Under the pieces are notes generated by a model, which was not told where the DNA came from, did not search any database, and was given only the letters and a program-made list of their open reading frames with translations. Positions 36,382 to 49,511 of a DNA stretch of 64,000 nt are shown one piece after another (within the stretch, counting starts at the first letter, position 1; every line of letters starts with the position of its first letter). The stretch comes from Carya illinoinensis. Taxonomy: Eukaryota; Streptophyta; Magnoliopsida; Fagales; Juglandaceae. The stretch is from assembly GCF_018687715.1 (NCBI RefSeq), contig NC_056752.1, positions 50,996,653 through 51,060,652 on the forward strand, given 5' to 3'. The position numbers and the translations under genes were made by a program.

Positions 36382-38368
36382 CAAAGTTACACAATGCAAA
36401 GAAACTCGAATATAGCTTAAGGAAAAGGCTAAGAAGTATATGAAGAAGAAGGGATAATTGGTTTGATAATATGAACAGAGACCAGAGGGTAGAGAACGGA
36501 GAGAGAGAGAGAGAGAGACTGCAGGATAGACACTCTTGTCTATAGCCCTGATGGTCTGGTATTTTTGATGCAGAAAAGAAGCTTCTTTGGCCTTTCTGTA
36601 GAACCTTTTTTTCATCCGCTTTTTCTCATACATAAAAAAGAAATTCCAATTTTTCTTTTCTTTTCCTTCGGAATCCCAAACATTGTCTTTATTGCCGCGG
36701 AGGGCTACGATGACAATGATGAGTTCAGAACTTCAGAACCCTTGTGATGTCTCTTAATTCTAGCCCATAATTTATGGCCAAAATATTAACTGCAACAGAT
36801 TAGGTACATAGAATCAATTTGCTAAAAAAATGTGTACAGGGATCTTTACCATCCTCAACTTTACAACATTTAACGTTGTTCCCGCAGCATATGTTGTTAC
36901 ATTGGTAGTACTAATTCTAAAGATCAAAGCATTAATTTGATATGATATGACAATGTAACATTTTAACGCGCAACAAATGAATTTTAGGTGATAACAGCCA
37001 TTAGACCAATTTCCACGAACTGATATGCATACTCTTATCTTTCATTTGCGAAACTTTTATTTTTTTAAAATATGATGATATTCTAATTTTATTTTATTCG
37101 TAAAATTTATTCAAATGATGGATAGAAAAAAGCATTCACGTAAAAATTGAAAAGGAGGGTCAAGAACAATAAATTATTTACAACAGATATACTAGTTGAA
37201 CACCAATAATTATGAACAACACCAATTCCTTAACCAAATGGTAGCTGCTCCTTTCAAATGGAATATTAATCATATTATATAAAGATAATGATAGAGAAGT
37301 TAAACCATATAACTTGATGTTTCCACCATCATATTTTGTAACGTAGTGCAATATCTTCTTCCTGAGAAAAAATTATCTGAGACTTTACTGAACAAATCTG
37401 AGATGAAAGATTCACCAAATCCATTACCACCATTTTTCTCTTTTTTTTAGAATATATTTATACATATAAAATAACAGAACAGTTTTAAACCTAGGCTATT
37501 TTTTTTTTATATTTATATATTATTCCACCTTTCAATGTTCCTGGCAATTTATACAGACAGGTTGCTGTTTATTCCCGGCAACCTTTTTGCCACTGTACCT
37601 ATATTTATACCATTGGTCCACCAATCACAGTACCCAACCGACCCTCCCACTGAAATAAACCAAAGGCCACACGGTCCTTTTTCAAAAAAATAAATAAATA
37701 AATTAATTAATAATAACCATTTTAGCACAGAATGGGAGAGAGGGAGAGAGAGAGAGAGGTGATTGAGAGAAAAAGAAAAGTGCAACATACCAAGAAAGTG
37801 ATTGCACGAAAATGGACAACTATTTATTTTTGTATTTTTTTTTTATTATTTTTAGGTGATTTGAGTTCAACTCGGGGACAAAATTCCAAGTCTGCGTTCA
37901 TGTCCCCTTTGAAGATTTTTTTGGTCCTCAAAAGTAGAAAACGTGGAACAAACAAAAGACTCAAAAGAAAGGAAACATATATGTTTATGATGGAAGTCTT
38001 CATTCCAAGTTGGGGTTGAAGAAGTTGTGTAAGAGTAATATTAATTTGATTTTTTATTTTACTATTCTTAATCATATCTGGCTATCGTTATATATTATAT
38101 ATCGAATATTTAAATTAATAATAATTTAAAATGGGTTATATCAATAGTAAAAAAATATATATAATTATTTATGCATCATAATTAATACTGAATTGAGATG
38201 AACTGAAATAATTTTATTATCCAAATGATACCTAATTTAATCTATCTAATTTTAATAAAATAGTTTTAATAATTTTGTAGCTTGATATATAAACCATCAT
38301 GGAGATGTCAATGGAAAAGATTTTCACTTATACAGCTCCAGTTGACTAGAGTCTAGACTTTGAAAAAT
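36382..38368. other. Upstream region of IAA27-like gene
   Basis: Contains the leader with (GA)n at about 36498-36519, a second (GA)n at about 37736-37758, and AT-rich filler including an R4-like remnant near 38190-38285. No gene supported. Confidence 0.5.
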
Positions 38369-38530
38369 TTTAGTTACAAATATAATTACGCATTAATATA
38401 TATTTAAATCAAATCTGATTAGTTAAAAAGTAAATATTATTGAAAACAATATTAATTTAAATTTTAAATATGTATGAATTAATATTGATACGTAAATTAG
38501 TACACAACTTTATTTATACTTAGCAAAACT
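38369..38530 (-). repeat. R1 fold-back MITE, copy 3
   Basis: Orientation as in the TIP2 intron copy: GATTAGTTAAAAAGTAAATA, ATTGAAAACAATATTAATTT, and a TACGTAAATTAGTACACAAC arm. Confidence 0.7.
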
Positions 38531-38784
38531 CCTAAACTTAAATTGTGATTTTGAACAAGTTAATATCACCACGCGGATAGTTTTTTATCCTTAAATATTT
38601 TTACTGTCTTAGTTTTGTGTCTTTAAAGTGCCAAACCAAGAAAAGTGTGTTGACCTAAAAAGTATTAAAATATTTGAAGACAATTTTTTGACCCATTTTT
38701 GTGACCTTGAAAAGTCATTTTAAAAAAATATATATATAACAAACAACAGAATTTTAAAATACACATAAGCATATATAATTTTTA

Positions 38785-38880
38785 ACCATATTGTAAAAAG
38801 TTTTTATTATAAGATAAATTTGATATACCAAACCAAGTCATATTAATTTATAAATTAAGCTTTTGAAATTTATTTCAATT
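38785..38880 (-). repeat. R3 MITE-like repeat, partial copy
   Basis: AACCAAGTCATATTAATTTA and TTTTTATTATAAGATAAATT correspond, reversed, to the R3 core and one arm. The other arm was not found. Confidence 0.45.
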
Positions 38881-38934
38881 GATCAAACATTTCTCTATTC
38901 TTAATCAAGTCTGGAAAAAAGGGATTTGTTGTGA

Positions 38935-39450
38935 AAAATGATGATAGGCAAAGTAAAATAAACACAAACAAATCAATCACATGACATAAAATTAATATAG
39001 TTCGGTAATGTGCCTATGTCTATAGAGCTTCAAAATATTTTATTATATTAAGGAATCACAAAATACATTTTGAGACGAAATCTTACTGTTCAAAATACTT
39101 AGAACCCTCTAAATTATTTATTACGTATATATTTATAGTGTTATATGGCATAAATCATAATTTTTAATTTTCTTCATTATTCACTCAAGCGGAGTACTGT
39201 TGAACACACACTGAGCAAACTCATTATCCGATGTTCACTCGAGTGAACTTTTTGTCCAAGTTTTGCTTAAGGTACTTGTCACGCGAATGTCAATCAAAGT
39301 TTCTACTTAGCGCTTCTCGAGTCAAAATAGTGCCAAAGCCAGCGATACATGGCACAAAGCCTTATTGAAAATCCGTTAAAAACCATAACATGTATTTGTT
39401 AGATTGAGTCATTAAATCGGGTCGACACATCAACAAAATCAGGCTCTACA
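38935..39450 (+). repeat. Dispersed LTR-like repeat RA, copy 1
   Basis: Shares an ordered series of blocks with 41545-42090: a GGTAATGTGCCTA-type block, a CAAAATA(C/T)ATTTTG(A/G)GACG block, an ACTCAAG block, an AAAATAGTGCCAAA block and a GGCACAAGCCTTA-type block. No coding sequence. Probably an old solo LTR or LTR fragment; assignment inferred. Confidence 0.6.
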
Positions 39451-41544
39451 AACTCAATAAACTTGTCTGATAGTGAAAAAAACATGCTTAGAGACCATTA
39501 ATGATGGTAGCTCAATAATATTTGAGTTAAATTTGATTTGACACATTAAATTATGCATTCGAAATCGAATATGATTTACTTTAAAGTCTTAGACTATTCA
39601 TTTTAATTACTAAAAAAATTATTGAATTTTCTAATTAGGCCGAGTTTAAATTAGGATTCAATTTGAGGAAGCGTTTACAACTTCTCCATATCTAAATCCC
39701 TCGTGTCCAACTTACAACAATTGGGATGCTATAATAATCACTCTTTAAGTAAAAGAGCCTTTTCCGATTACCCCTTCTACCTTCTTTTCCTTATAATCTT
39801 AAAAAACGCAATACTTGAAGAAAGGGAGAATAGTACATAAGATGGTAACTTGGACTCATTAAATTGTTATCTTTTTTACCGTCTCTTCGGTAGTGCAGTG
39901 ACAGTAAGCTGGGTGAATCTTGGTTTTCACCACGCCCGTATCCTGAGGTAATTATTATGTAATCCAATAGGAGGAAGGCGTGCGAACAATATGTGCTTGT
40001 TGGGGAACACGACTCACTCACGCAACGCTGTTCAGTCAAGCCGTTGGAGTCGACGGAAGTAAACTCTCAAGTCTCATGATTGGGTCCCTCATTTACCACT
40101 TCAGTGCTGTTGACTGCTCCACTTCCAACTGTGACCGTTTACTCTCCCAATTACCCTTCCCATTTGGGTTGAAGCTTTACCTTGAAAGTTGAATTCAAAC
40201 AAAAACAGGTCTCAAGTCCGTGCACTGAATTTTTCAACGTACCCCTTTGTGCACTCCAAACTTCACACTTTTATCTTTTTCTTCCATTGTATCGAAATGG
40301 TCCAACATTACTGCATATATCATTCACAGAATTTCCATGTCATCACTCATAATACCACTATACTATATTTTTGCACGCATACATTGAATCTCACCTATTT
40401 GCATGTATATGTTTTCATGTTACATAATTATTTATTATTTTCACTTAATCATTGATAATATATAATAATGATATATAATATTGTTTCTTTTTTTCCCTTG
40501 GAAGGTATTTCTATGTATCGCTTATGCATGCATACCCATAAGACATGATCATCTCCAGCACTGACATGATAGGTAACATTGCCGGCATTGTAGATTCCTA
40601 TATTAAAAAAATAAAAATAAAAATCGCTGGGGTTTGCCTCCTCAATATGATAATCCGTTGGTTGGAGTCTTGATGATGATATATAGTAATGATCATTTAG
40701 GAACCAACATTTTTTTAAAGTTTTTGCTAGGATATTTTTTATTTTTTATTTTATTTTAAAAAGTGTGCAGACTGCGTATAATCCCCACGTTGAAGATTCT
40801 GTCGGATCCACAAAGAAAAAGTGTGATCACAACCACCATTCAGATATCAAAATTGTATGACGATCTGCAATATGCTCTTATATATATATATATATATATA
40901 TAATACGATCCATTATATATACACACAGATATATATATATATATATAATATAATAATATTGTCATTATATATATAGTAGATCATCATGACTATGGATAGA
41001 GTAAGAGCCATTAATCCATTCCATCCCACTCATTATAACTATATAAATGAGTTTTTAGCTTTGAACTATATATATATATATATATAAATGTATATAACTG
41101 CATGCGCTTGGGTTAGAAGCTACTAATTATAAATTAATTTATACAAGAGATCATGTGGTCATTTGCAAGGAATAATCACGTTGGTGATAGTTAATCTCTA
41201 GATGGATGCGATTGTTTATATAATATAATAGCACCGATTTTACTAGGTTGATCGTTAATTTGTTGAAATTGCCGCGACTCGGCAAAACTCAATCCCAACG
41301 ACAAATATTAATGTCGTTAATTTGTAATTAATTAATAACTTCGTGCTTCGTGAAAGAATCCGTGACTTAAAATGAAAATTATTAATTAATTATTATAATA
41401 ATTATATATAGTCAGCATACATATATATATAGAAGACTAAAGAATCCTCGCCGGAATAATCTACTTCCCGTGTTGAAATAATGAATATTTATGTCTTGTT
41501 GCCCTGTGTATCCCAGCCCCCCCTCGTCCTCTTCTGCAAAACGA
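39451..41544. other. Gene-free spacer
   Basis: Unremarkable AT-rich sequence with (AT)n tracts at about 40880-40902, 40929-40947 and 41070-41086. One GC-richer stretch at 39980-40200 with two TTGAC(T) motifs could be regulatory, but nothing supports a gene. Confidence 0.5.
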
Positions 41545-42090
41545 TGACACGAAAGTAAAAGGAAACAAAACAATAAACGAATTAACAATCAATTAGACTA
41601 TACAAATTATTTACATGATTTAATAATGTGCCTACATTCCATTGAATTGCAAAGAATTTTATTATGATGAGAAATTTCAAAATATATTTTGGGACGGAAT
41701 TTCACTATTCAATCGGCTACACTGTTCATTATAAACATATTTATAGAGTTACACAACAGAAACTTTAATTTTTACTTTTATATGATATTCCCTCGAGTGG
41801 AGTGTCGAGCACATCACGGTCGAACTTTATGTCCGATTTTAGCTACTCAAGCAAGACTCGAGCAAACTCTCTATTTAAATTTCACTCAAGCCACATGTTG
41901 CATGATTGCCAATAGAACTTTCTGCCTGACGCTTCCTAAGTAAAAAATAGTGCCAAAAAATTTCCTAGGGGTCTATCGGTCCAAGTCTACGCTCTATGGC
42001 ACAAGCCTTAATAAAAATTAACTAAAAAAAATTGTAACTAATCATTATCGGGTCGGATCATTGAGTCAGACCACCACAATAATAAACAAG
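41545..42090 (+). repeat. Dispersed LTR-like repeat RA, copy 2
   Basis: Second copy in the same orientation, about 2.1 kb away: TAATGTGCCTACATTCCATT, AAATATATTTTGGGACGGAA, AAAAAATAGTGCCAAAAAAT, GGCACAAGCCTTAATAAAA. Divergence is high, so the copies are old or independently inserted. Confidence 0.6.
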
Positions 42091-42499
42091 TTCCACAAAC
42101 CCAACATCTAATGTATCGGCATCTTTTATTGTTCTTCTTAGCTAGCTTGAAGCTCCATGCATCGGCGTCATGATTCCTATATAAGAATGAAACCGAATCT
42201 GGCCTGTTTATTAATTTCCTTATTTTTATTTCCCGATTTAAACTAAAACACCCCTTTAAACATTTATAACGTGTTCATAAAGTATTGGAATACCCTACGT
42301 ACAGTATCGCCATGGCTCCAGCTTGATGATGATCAGTACGTCCCATTCCCATATAGATGTAGTTAATTTATATGGTTTTGTAGTAACTAATTTGGTTAAT
42401 TTGTATTTTATTACTCTTTTCGATACATGGGGTGCCCACCTGATCAATTATCTTGATGATGATCGAAGTACTGTCATGAAGAGTTTGTAACTTTTAAGG

Positions 42500-42543
<44 letters not shown>

Positions 42544-42547
42544 AAGA

Positions 42548-42735
42548 GGAATATTTTAATTACAAAAATAATTTTATGCATAAGAGTAAACTAAAAAATT
42601 GGTGTGGCTTGAGATATGCAGTACGTCTGATTGTAAAGTTATTAGTATTATTATAAAGTAAATTTAACGGGTTACCTGAAACCATGCCGATTTTTAAGTA
42701 TTTTATTTTTATATTAATATGGTTGTAGTACTTCG
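42548..42735 (+). repeat. R3 MITE-like repeat, copy 3
   Basis: AAAATTGGTGTGGCTTGAGA ... GATTGTAAAGTTATTAGTAT ... AACGGGTTACCTGAAACCAT: same order of blocks as the 11.6-kb copy. Confidence 0.6.
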
Positions 42736-43639
42736 ATCTCATATAACCCATTCATGCTGGAATTTTATTTTTTATTTATAGAAAAAGAAAGATTGGATAT
42801 GTTGGGAGAATTTCATCGATGGATGGGTTATCGATCCTTTTTATAATGATGGTGTGAGGATAAATTATGAAGGGTTAGATAACAAGTAAACCATAAGTAA
42901 TTAAAAGCATGGGCCGGGGTGACCCAGTTGCTCCCCACGCCATGTTAAAAGGTGCATTATATCTAGCTATATATAAGGACCGGCCAGTACTGTTAATGCA
43001 AGCTGCATGACTTTAATTAGTAAGAAGCAAACCTGCATGGTCCCTAGCTCCAAGATTAATAACTACTAGTAGTACTGCTTGGCACTTGTCCACTTCCTAC
43101 TCAATCCATCTCATCTAAATTATAATAATTAACGTCGTTTTCGTGGGATGAATAACAAAAGAAAATAAAAGAATTATTGCATGCATGCATGTATGTATTA
43201 TGTTAATCTTGATTACATGATATACAATCGAGGACCGGCCACAATATATAAGGTAACCAAGGCATGCAAGGCCATCATTGGTGGGCTAGCTGGCCGGGTT
43301 TTAATTTTGGTACTATAAAGAGTAAAACATGAAGAACTTTTGATGATGAATATGTGTAGGACATGCATGCATCAATTCCCTAACTAGTTATATAAGGAAT
43401 TTGATGCTTTTAATTAATTTGCTGGAAATCATGATTTCAAGTCCGCATCAAAAGGACAAATTTAGTTTGGTATCTTTAAGGAGAATGGCAGTACTACTAC
43501 CTTTTTTTCTTTTCTTTTTTTTATTCTAAATGATTGTGGTTGATTGCATTGTTCTTTTAGCTTTGCTTTTTTTAGACAAAAATATCAAACATGTTTATTA
43601 CTTACATTGGTAAAAAAATTAACAACTGTGGTTCTACAC
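42736..43639. other. Gene-free spacer
   Basis: AT-rich, many GCATGC and GCTAGC tetramer-like motifs, no open frame of note, no repeat recognised. Confidence 0.45.
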
Positions 43640-43830
43640 TTCTCTTTAGGCCTTGTTTGTTTTTACATAAACTCATCTGATCTCATTCTATCTTTTTTAA
43701 TTGTTACAGTTTTTTTAAATTCTCATATAAAATAAAAAAAATAATTCAATTTTTTTAAATTTTAAAATAAAAATAATATTAAAAAATATATTTTAACTTT
43801 AATCTCAACTCCTCTGTAAAAATAAACGAG
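43640..43830. repeat. R4 MITE-like repeat, copy 1
   Basis: Starts GGCCTTGTTTGTTTTTACA and ends with TAAAAATAAACGAGAAG, which is roughly its inverse. The inside has TCTCATATAAAATAAAAAAA and TTTAATCTCAACTCCTCTG. A close relative lies at 51125-51330. Confidence 0.65.
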
Positions 43831-44324
43831 AAGTTTTCCCACTAGCTTGGATCATGAAGTTGGTCGAATGGTCAATATATATATACATATATATGACCTT
43901 GAATTCCCCATATAATATATATATATATATATATATCTATATATTCTCAGGAAACGTTCCTCATTCTAATTAAAATCATAATTAACATCCATGTAGCTAG
44001 CTTAATTGCTCTATATATATTATTTACCAAATTCTTCGTGTTTTGGGAGAAGATAAAGATCTAAAAGGGACTTCGTTTTCTCGATCAAAAGCATAATTCT
44101 TTTCATAGCCGTTTTATTTGACTACGAGCATATATATGAAAGGAGGTTGGGGTACACCTATATCTGAAATAGTGGGTCCAAGTGGCCAATTAAGTACATG
44201 ATGACATGAGAGCTAGGTTGGGTCCCAAAAAGGGTTTAACCAGAGCTGTCAAAGCAAGCAGCGTCCACTGGTGGAACCACCCCACTCAAAAACCTTGCTA
44301 AGCTTTACATACAGACACGTACAT

Positions 44325-44355
<31 letters not shown>

Positions 44356-46709
44356 TTATTCTCTTTTTCAATGTTCATCTTGATCATATGCTTTAAGATG
44401 TGATAGTTGGGGGTTCCATTTGCCGTGCACCATTGCTACAGTGAGCGCAAGTTGCAGACCTGATAACCTACGCACTCACCAGCCTGGGCTCCCTAGAAAG
44501 GAATACGTCTTGTTCCTCAATATCCCAACCCAAAAGAAGATAGAATTCTCTTCTGTAAACAATTATGCCATGACTTTTTTCTTAGTTATGATTCAAGATG
44601 TGAGACGTCAGATCATCGGACGTTGGTGCAGCTTAATTATAAAACGTGTACACTGTTTGATAAGCTGGCTCTAGCTAATTCTCTGATCCAATGCGATGAG
44701 GATATCATGCATGCATATATATCAGCCACAAATAAATAAAACAATTAAGAAGATTATATTGATTTTGAAGTACTGGTTTTAATTAATTGTGGAAAATGAA
44801 ATCCCCTCGTGTTTCAAAACACATGTAATTCATTTGTGAAAAGTGTTCAAATTAATTATAATTAATACCGCTAGCTTCATATTAATCCAGTACTGCTACT
44901 TCTACTACAGCTTTTCCAGTCGGCAATTTTCAAACACTTATATATTGCGATCGTTGCTTGTGTCGGTGTCACTTCAGAATGATAAGATAGGTCCATTAAT
45001 AATTCAAATGGAATATTTCTGGCTTGATTGCAACTTGAGATTGCAGAGCATTCACAATTATTCAACCATAAATTGATCTAAAGGTAGTACTGATCAATGC
45101 CAAGTCAAATATTAAACCCAAACTTTCAGGAGCCACCGGCCGGCTCCTGGGCCAGTATTAAACACTCATGTATACAGGAGCGAGCTAGCACACCATAGTT
45201 TAAGTTTAACATATATAAACCATAACTACCAGCATAATATATATGAATATATATGTATATGTCAAGTCAACGAGTATATATTGACCATCCATATTGTGAG
45301 TAGCATTTCATCTAGATCATGATGAATAATTTGGACACAACGCCCGCCCACATCCTTACATACCAAACCCAAAATGGAGATCTACATGACCCAGCCTGCA
45401 TTTGCTTTCCCAACAGCATCCTGGAAATCCACAGGAGTACCGATCATTGTCCATGTGGTTTTGCTTTATTATTGGCGGAAACCCTAACCGGGTACACGCA
45501 ATAGATCGTGCGTGCATGCTCCACATTGCAGCAAGCCCGGCCGGCATCATCGACAAGATCACCTGGCCTGGTAGGCCCCGGCGGAAAGGTGGTCACTAGC
45601 TAGCTAGCTAGCAGACGTACTTAAAGCATTTCTACCACAATTCAAATGCAGCATTAATACTCATGCATGCCTCTCGATCGCATTTAGTTGCTACGTGACT
45701 CGGCACTATAAGATCATGAGGTCAAGGGAGTTTGATTCGTTGAAAGATTAGCTAGACTGTCTCGGTCACTTGATCATGCAGTACTACTGGTCAATCGATG
45801 TGCAACAGGAAGATCAGACAGATGAAAACATTCCACGAATGAAGCACGAGTTCTACTGATCATCATAGTGTGAATGGAATCGCATGCTTATTCGTTAATG
45901 CTTCACTTCAGTACTGACAATGATGGAAACCTAATAGTGTTGCAGGTTTTTAAGAGGCTTCTCACGTATGATCTTATTAGAGTACTACTTTAAAAAAATT
46001 CAAACTCTATCAACCCGTTTGCAAATATCGTTTTAGGTTTTATTTATTAAATTTTTTCTGGGCATGCGCACTTGCTACGGAGTTTGAGCACGGCAATTTA
46101 ATAACGAAACGATACCATATCCACATTAATTCCATTAAGATTATCAATTGGAACAGTACTACGTACTCGTGATCATGCGTGTAAAGCCCAAACTCGATCC
46201 TATTTTGTTTTAATTTTGATGTGTAACTTACTCGATCGGTAAAAACAGCAAGCTAGCTAATGCGATACTAGTTAATTAGTCCTCAACATTAATTTGTATG
46301 GATTTTTAGTATAATATATAATTGCCCATAAGTGGCTACAAGAGATTTGTTCTCATTGCAAATGGTCATTTTCATCGAATACATGATCACAAATAAACAT
46401 TTTTCTTGTAGTACTAAATTAAAAATTAAGACTAATTTCAATATCATTACAGGCGCATTAATGCATCATATATAAGTTTTGTATAAATATCGATCGTGAA
46501 TTGTGCGTTTTACACAAAATATAGATCATGGTTTTGTATATAGATCGAGTAATTAACTACGCATGATTTTTTTTACTGGGTACGCCTCATTATATAGTAC
46601 TACTTTTGGGCAATCCCTCATCAAAGGTCCTGATCATCTTGTACCTCCATTTATAAGTAGGGGAAATGTTAAAGAAGTCCCTCAAACTTACTGTTCAATC
46701 TTACCATCC
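43831..46709. other. Gene-free spacer
   Basis: Several (AT)n tracts (43916-43935, 44327-44350). The part at 44130-44700 and 45300-45600 is GC-richer and unique-looking; I could not support a protein or a known RNA. Open frames on both strands at 45319-45600 overlap and look accidental. Confidence 0.45.
45127..45149. repeat. Perfect 8-bp inverted repeat
   Basis: CAGGAGCC, 7-base loop ACCGGCC, GGCTCCTG. A GC-rich hairpin in an AT-rich setting; function unknown. Confidence 0.7.
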
Positions 46710-46870
46710 GTCTAATTTAGTTTTTTTAATATTTTTTTTACTTAATAGTTCAAGAAGTAATTATTAATAAAATTATATTTTTTTTCTTAATTATTAAGGA
46801 TGTAAAAAAAAATATATAAAAAAATTATCGTTATATTTGTGTTAGTGGTACGGCCTCCAACAGTAAGTGG
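46710..46870. repeat. R5 AT-rich repeat, copy 2
   Basis: Loosely similar to 7130-7275. Low information content. Confidence 0.35.
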
Positions 46871-47309
46871 CCCGCTAGTACCATCCTAATAACCTGCAGT
46901 ACACTTGTTTGGTACTGTTGTAAATATTATCGTACACCATTACACTAACATCCAATAATTCATATATAGCTCGGTTATTCGAGTCCAATATTCTAATTCA
47001 TTTTCCTTCTTTTTCCAATTCCTAGTGTCATACGGTTAAAGGGTAAATCGGTATCTAAACTTTAATTTCGAGAATATAAGTGGGTAGGGATTTGATAACA
47101 TTATATTAATTCGTATCTAAAAATTCGAATTGATTACCTTTTGTTTGTTCTCATGCATCCACCGTAATTTGTCCTGCAAGCGGGACAAAAATAGGGGAAA
47201 AAAAAAGGAACTAAAGCTAACTTAACTTTTGTAAATACTGATCCCCTAGGCCGGGCAGTTCCCTTTCTTTTTTTCTTTTTTTTTTTTTTTTTGTAAGGAA
47301 AAAGTTAAT

Positions 47310-47465
47310 TTTGAGAAATATTTTACTTACAAAAATATTTAATAAATTAGTATGACTTGATGTAGTATATTAGATTGTAAAATTATTTTTATTATAAAAA
47401 AGATTTAACGTATTATATAAAATTATGCCAGTTTATAAATTTATTTTATTATTGGAGTGCTACTT
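47310..47465 (+). repeat. R3 MITE-like repeat, copy 4
   Basis: TTAGTATGACTTGATGTAGT, GATTGTAAAATTATTTTTAT, AAAATTATGCCAGTTTATAA match the R3 block order. Confidence 0.65.
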
Positions 47466-49511
47466 TTTTTTATCAATTCCAGCCAATCGATTAATCTTGA
47501 AATTGGTACAGACCAATTCCGCTTAGATATCTAGCTAAGCGTGCAAAACTAAATAGTTTTCGAATCTTTTGTTGCAAAGAGTGTCAAGATGAGAAATGAT
47601 TCCAGGGTGTTCATGACTTGCAAAAGAACCAATCACTGCAAAGAAGTAGGCTTTCCACGTTGATTAAACTTATTGGAAGACTGAAGTGCTCGATTGGTAT
47701 TGCCGAACAGAATGAGAATCTGTCACGAAATATTTTGTACAAAAATGGCATTAACTGATGCTGCATATATTGGGAGTAATTATCTTCACTTCGAGAATAA
47801 AGTACTTCTTTGACGAAAGTTGCATCTTAGAACACTACGTGTACGTACCTAGCTAGCTAGCTAGCTACTCATCTAACTACTGCATCATGATCACAGCCAG
47901 CGACCATACTTGAGAATCTGAGATTAGCCTTAAAAGTAAGGCCGATATCAACATCAATGAGCTCAATCAATGTTTGCTTATATATAGAACGTAGTACGTA
48001 TTGATTGTTTTGCATTAATAGACTAATTAATCATCTGAAAAGACTGCATGCAACTACAAGATTAACCTTGTGAAGTGGTCAGAATTTACCCGAGAAAATT
48101 GCATTAGCGCAGCATGCATGCATATATGTAGCTAGGCAGCCTTTTGTTTTGCGTACTGATAGATCGTTGGCCACTTAATTATATATGTAATGTTGTCCAG
48201 TCAATCACTCACACATATAACTAACTGCTGCTTGTTCTAAATTCTTAATTATATTAATTAACTAGCTTAGAGCATATTCATAAAAATCTTGGTAAATGAT
48301 CTCGTTTACAGATTGTGATCTTAGAGTACTACTGGAATGGAAGATGCTGACACCGTGCATGGGACAAGAAGATGAGGGCCTTTCTTTTTATACTATCATT
48401 TGTTTATACTCGATAGATCACAGACATACAGCATATATATATGGGAAAAAAAATTAAAAATAAAGTCCTTATCATGTTTTTCTGCAAACCAACAAAATGG
48501 AGCCCGATCGAGATGCCTCAACCGTGCAAGTACGAATGAGGGAAGAAAAAAAATACTGGGTTGAAGTTTATTTAGTTATTGCGGGGGAATCATTTTAGCT
48601 GCCAGAAAATGCCACTTGGGGAGCCGAAAGTTGATCAGCATCGAATTCTCATATATAGGATATAATATATATATATATATATATATTCATGAAAAGCCGA
48701 AGAACAATCCACTTCATATTTAGAATATATATTGAGCGATACCCAACACATGAGGGAATACATTGTTGCTAGTGCATGGCTACCTTATGTTATTGAGTTA
48801 TCATTTTTCTAGAGAGAGAGAGACAAAAGAATCAATCTATAAACTCGGACCGGGAATCCTCTCCAGACGGTTGAAATTCATGATCATGTGCCACCCGGCC
48901 CCTGATCTATATTTTTATGAGTACTTTCTCTGTTTTAACGACATCCTGTGATCATTCCAATGGGCAATGATTCATCAAACATATCATCGAACATACCCGG
49001 CCTTAACATTACTCTTCTATAAATGATCATATATAGTTCTATTATGGCCGGGCTTATAAGTTGGTTAATTCTGTTTGTAAGAACTCAAGTATATAGGAAT
49101 TAATGGTTTAGAAAAATTTAGTTAATCCAATTTGTCAATCTAATTTGTTTTTCCTACTAATTAGAAAACTTAACTATTGTTTATTATTTTATCATTACTT
49201 TTTACTTATTATTGTTCACTATTATTTAATATTTTTTCATTACTATTCATAAAATATCTAAAACTTACTTTTTAATGTCATTCCGTGAGCAAGCTTACAT
49301 TTTTGGAGGTCACGACCTCCTAATTTTCAAGCGAAATCAAAAGTAAAGGTTGCGTAGGTGCTTGCATCCATATGGATCTTTCACAGACCAATACCCATAT
49401 GAGATCTGTCATTTATGAAAATGTATGCTCGTTAGATTTTGAGGCCCACTTAGGGTCTATCCATTTTATCCGAGGCCCATAACAGATAGCTAACCAGGGA
49501 AATGTACGTTT
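47466..49511. other. Gene-free spacer
   Basis: AT-rich with an (AT)n tract at about 48665-48686. No gene or clear repeat recognised. Confidence 0.45.

Noticed and set aside
35803..36633. N-terminal extension of the IAA27 frame to 276 residues
   Set aside because: Sequence before MSIPLEHN is unlike any Aux/IAA and includes a CT-repeat translation; treated as 5' leader.
37736..37758. GA/CT tracts as CRISPR-like or regulatory arrays
   Set aside because: Simple dinucleotide microsatellites, common in plant leaders; no spacer structure.
45127..45149. miRNA precursor hairpin
   Set aside because: The stem is just 8 bp, and I found no known plant miRNA sequence in the gene-free region.
45319..45599. 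Frames on both strands, possible small gene
   Set aside because: Overlapping opposite frames, no recognisable protein, no splice or promoter support.
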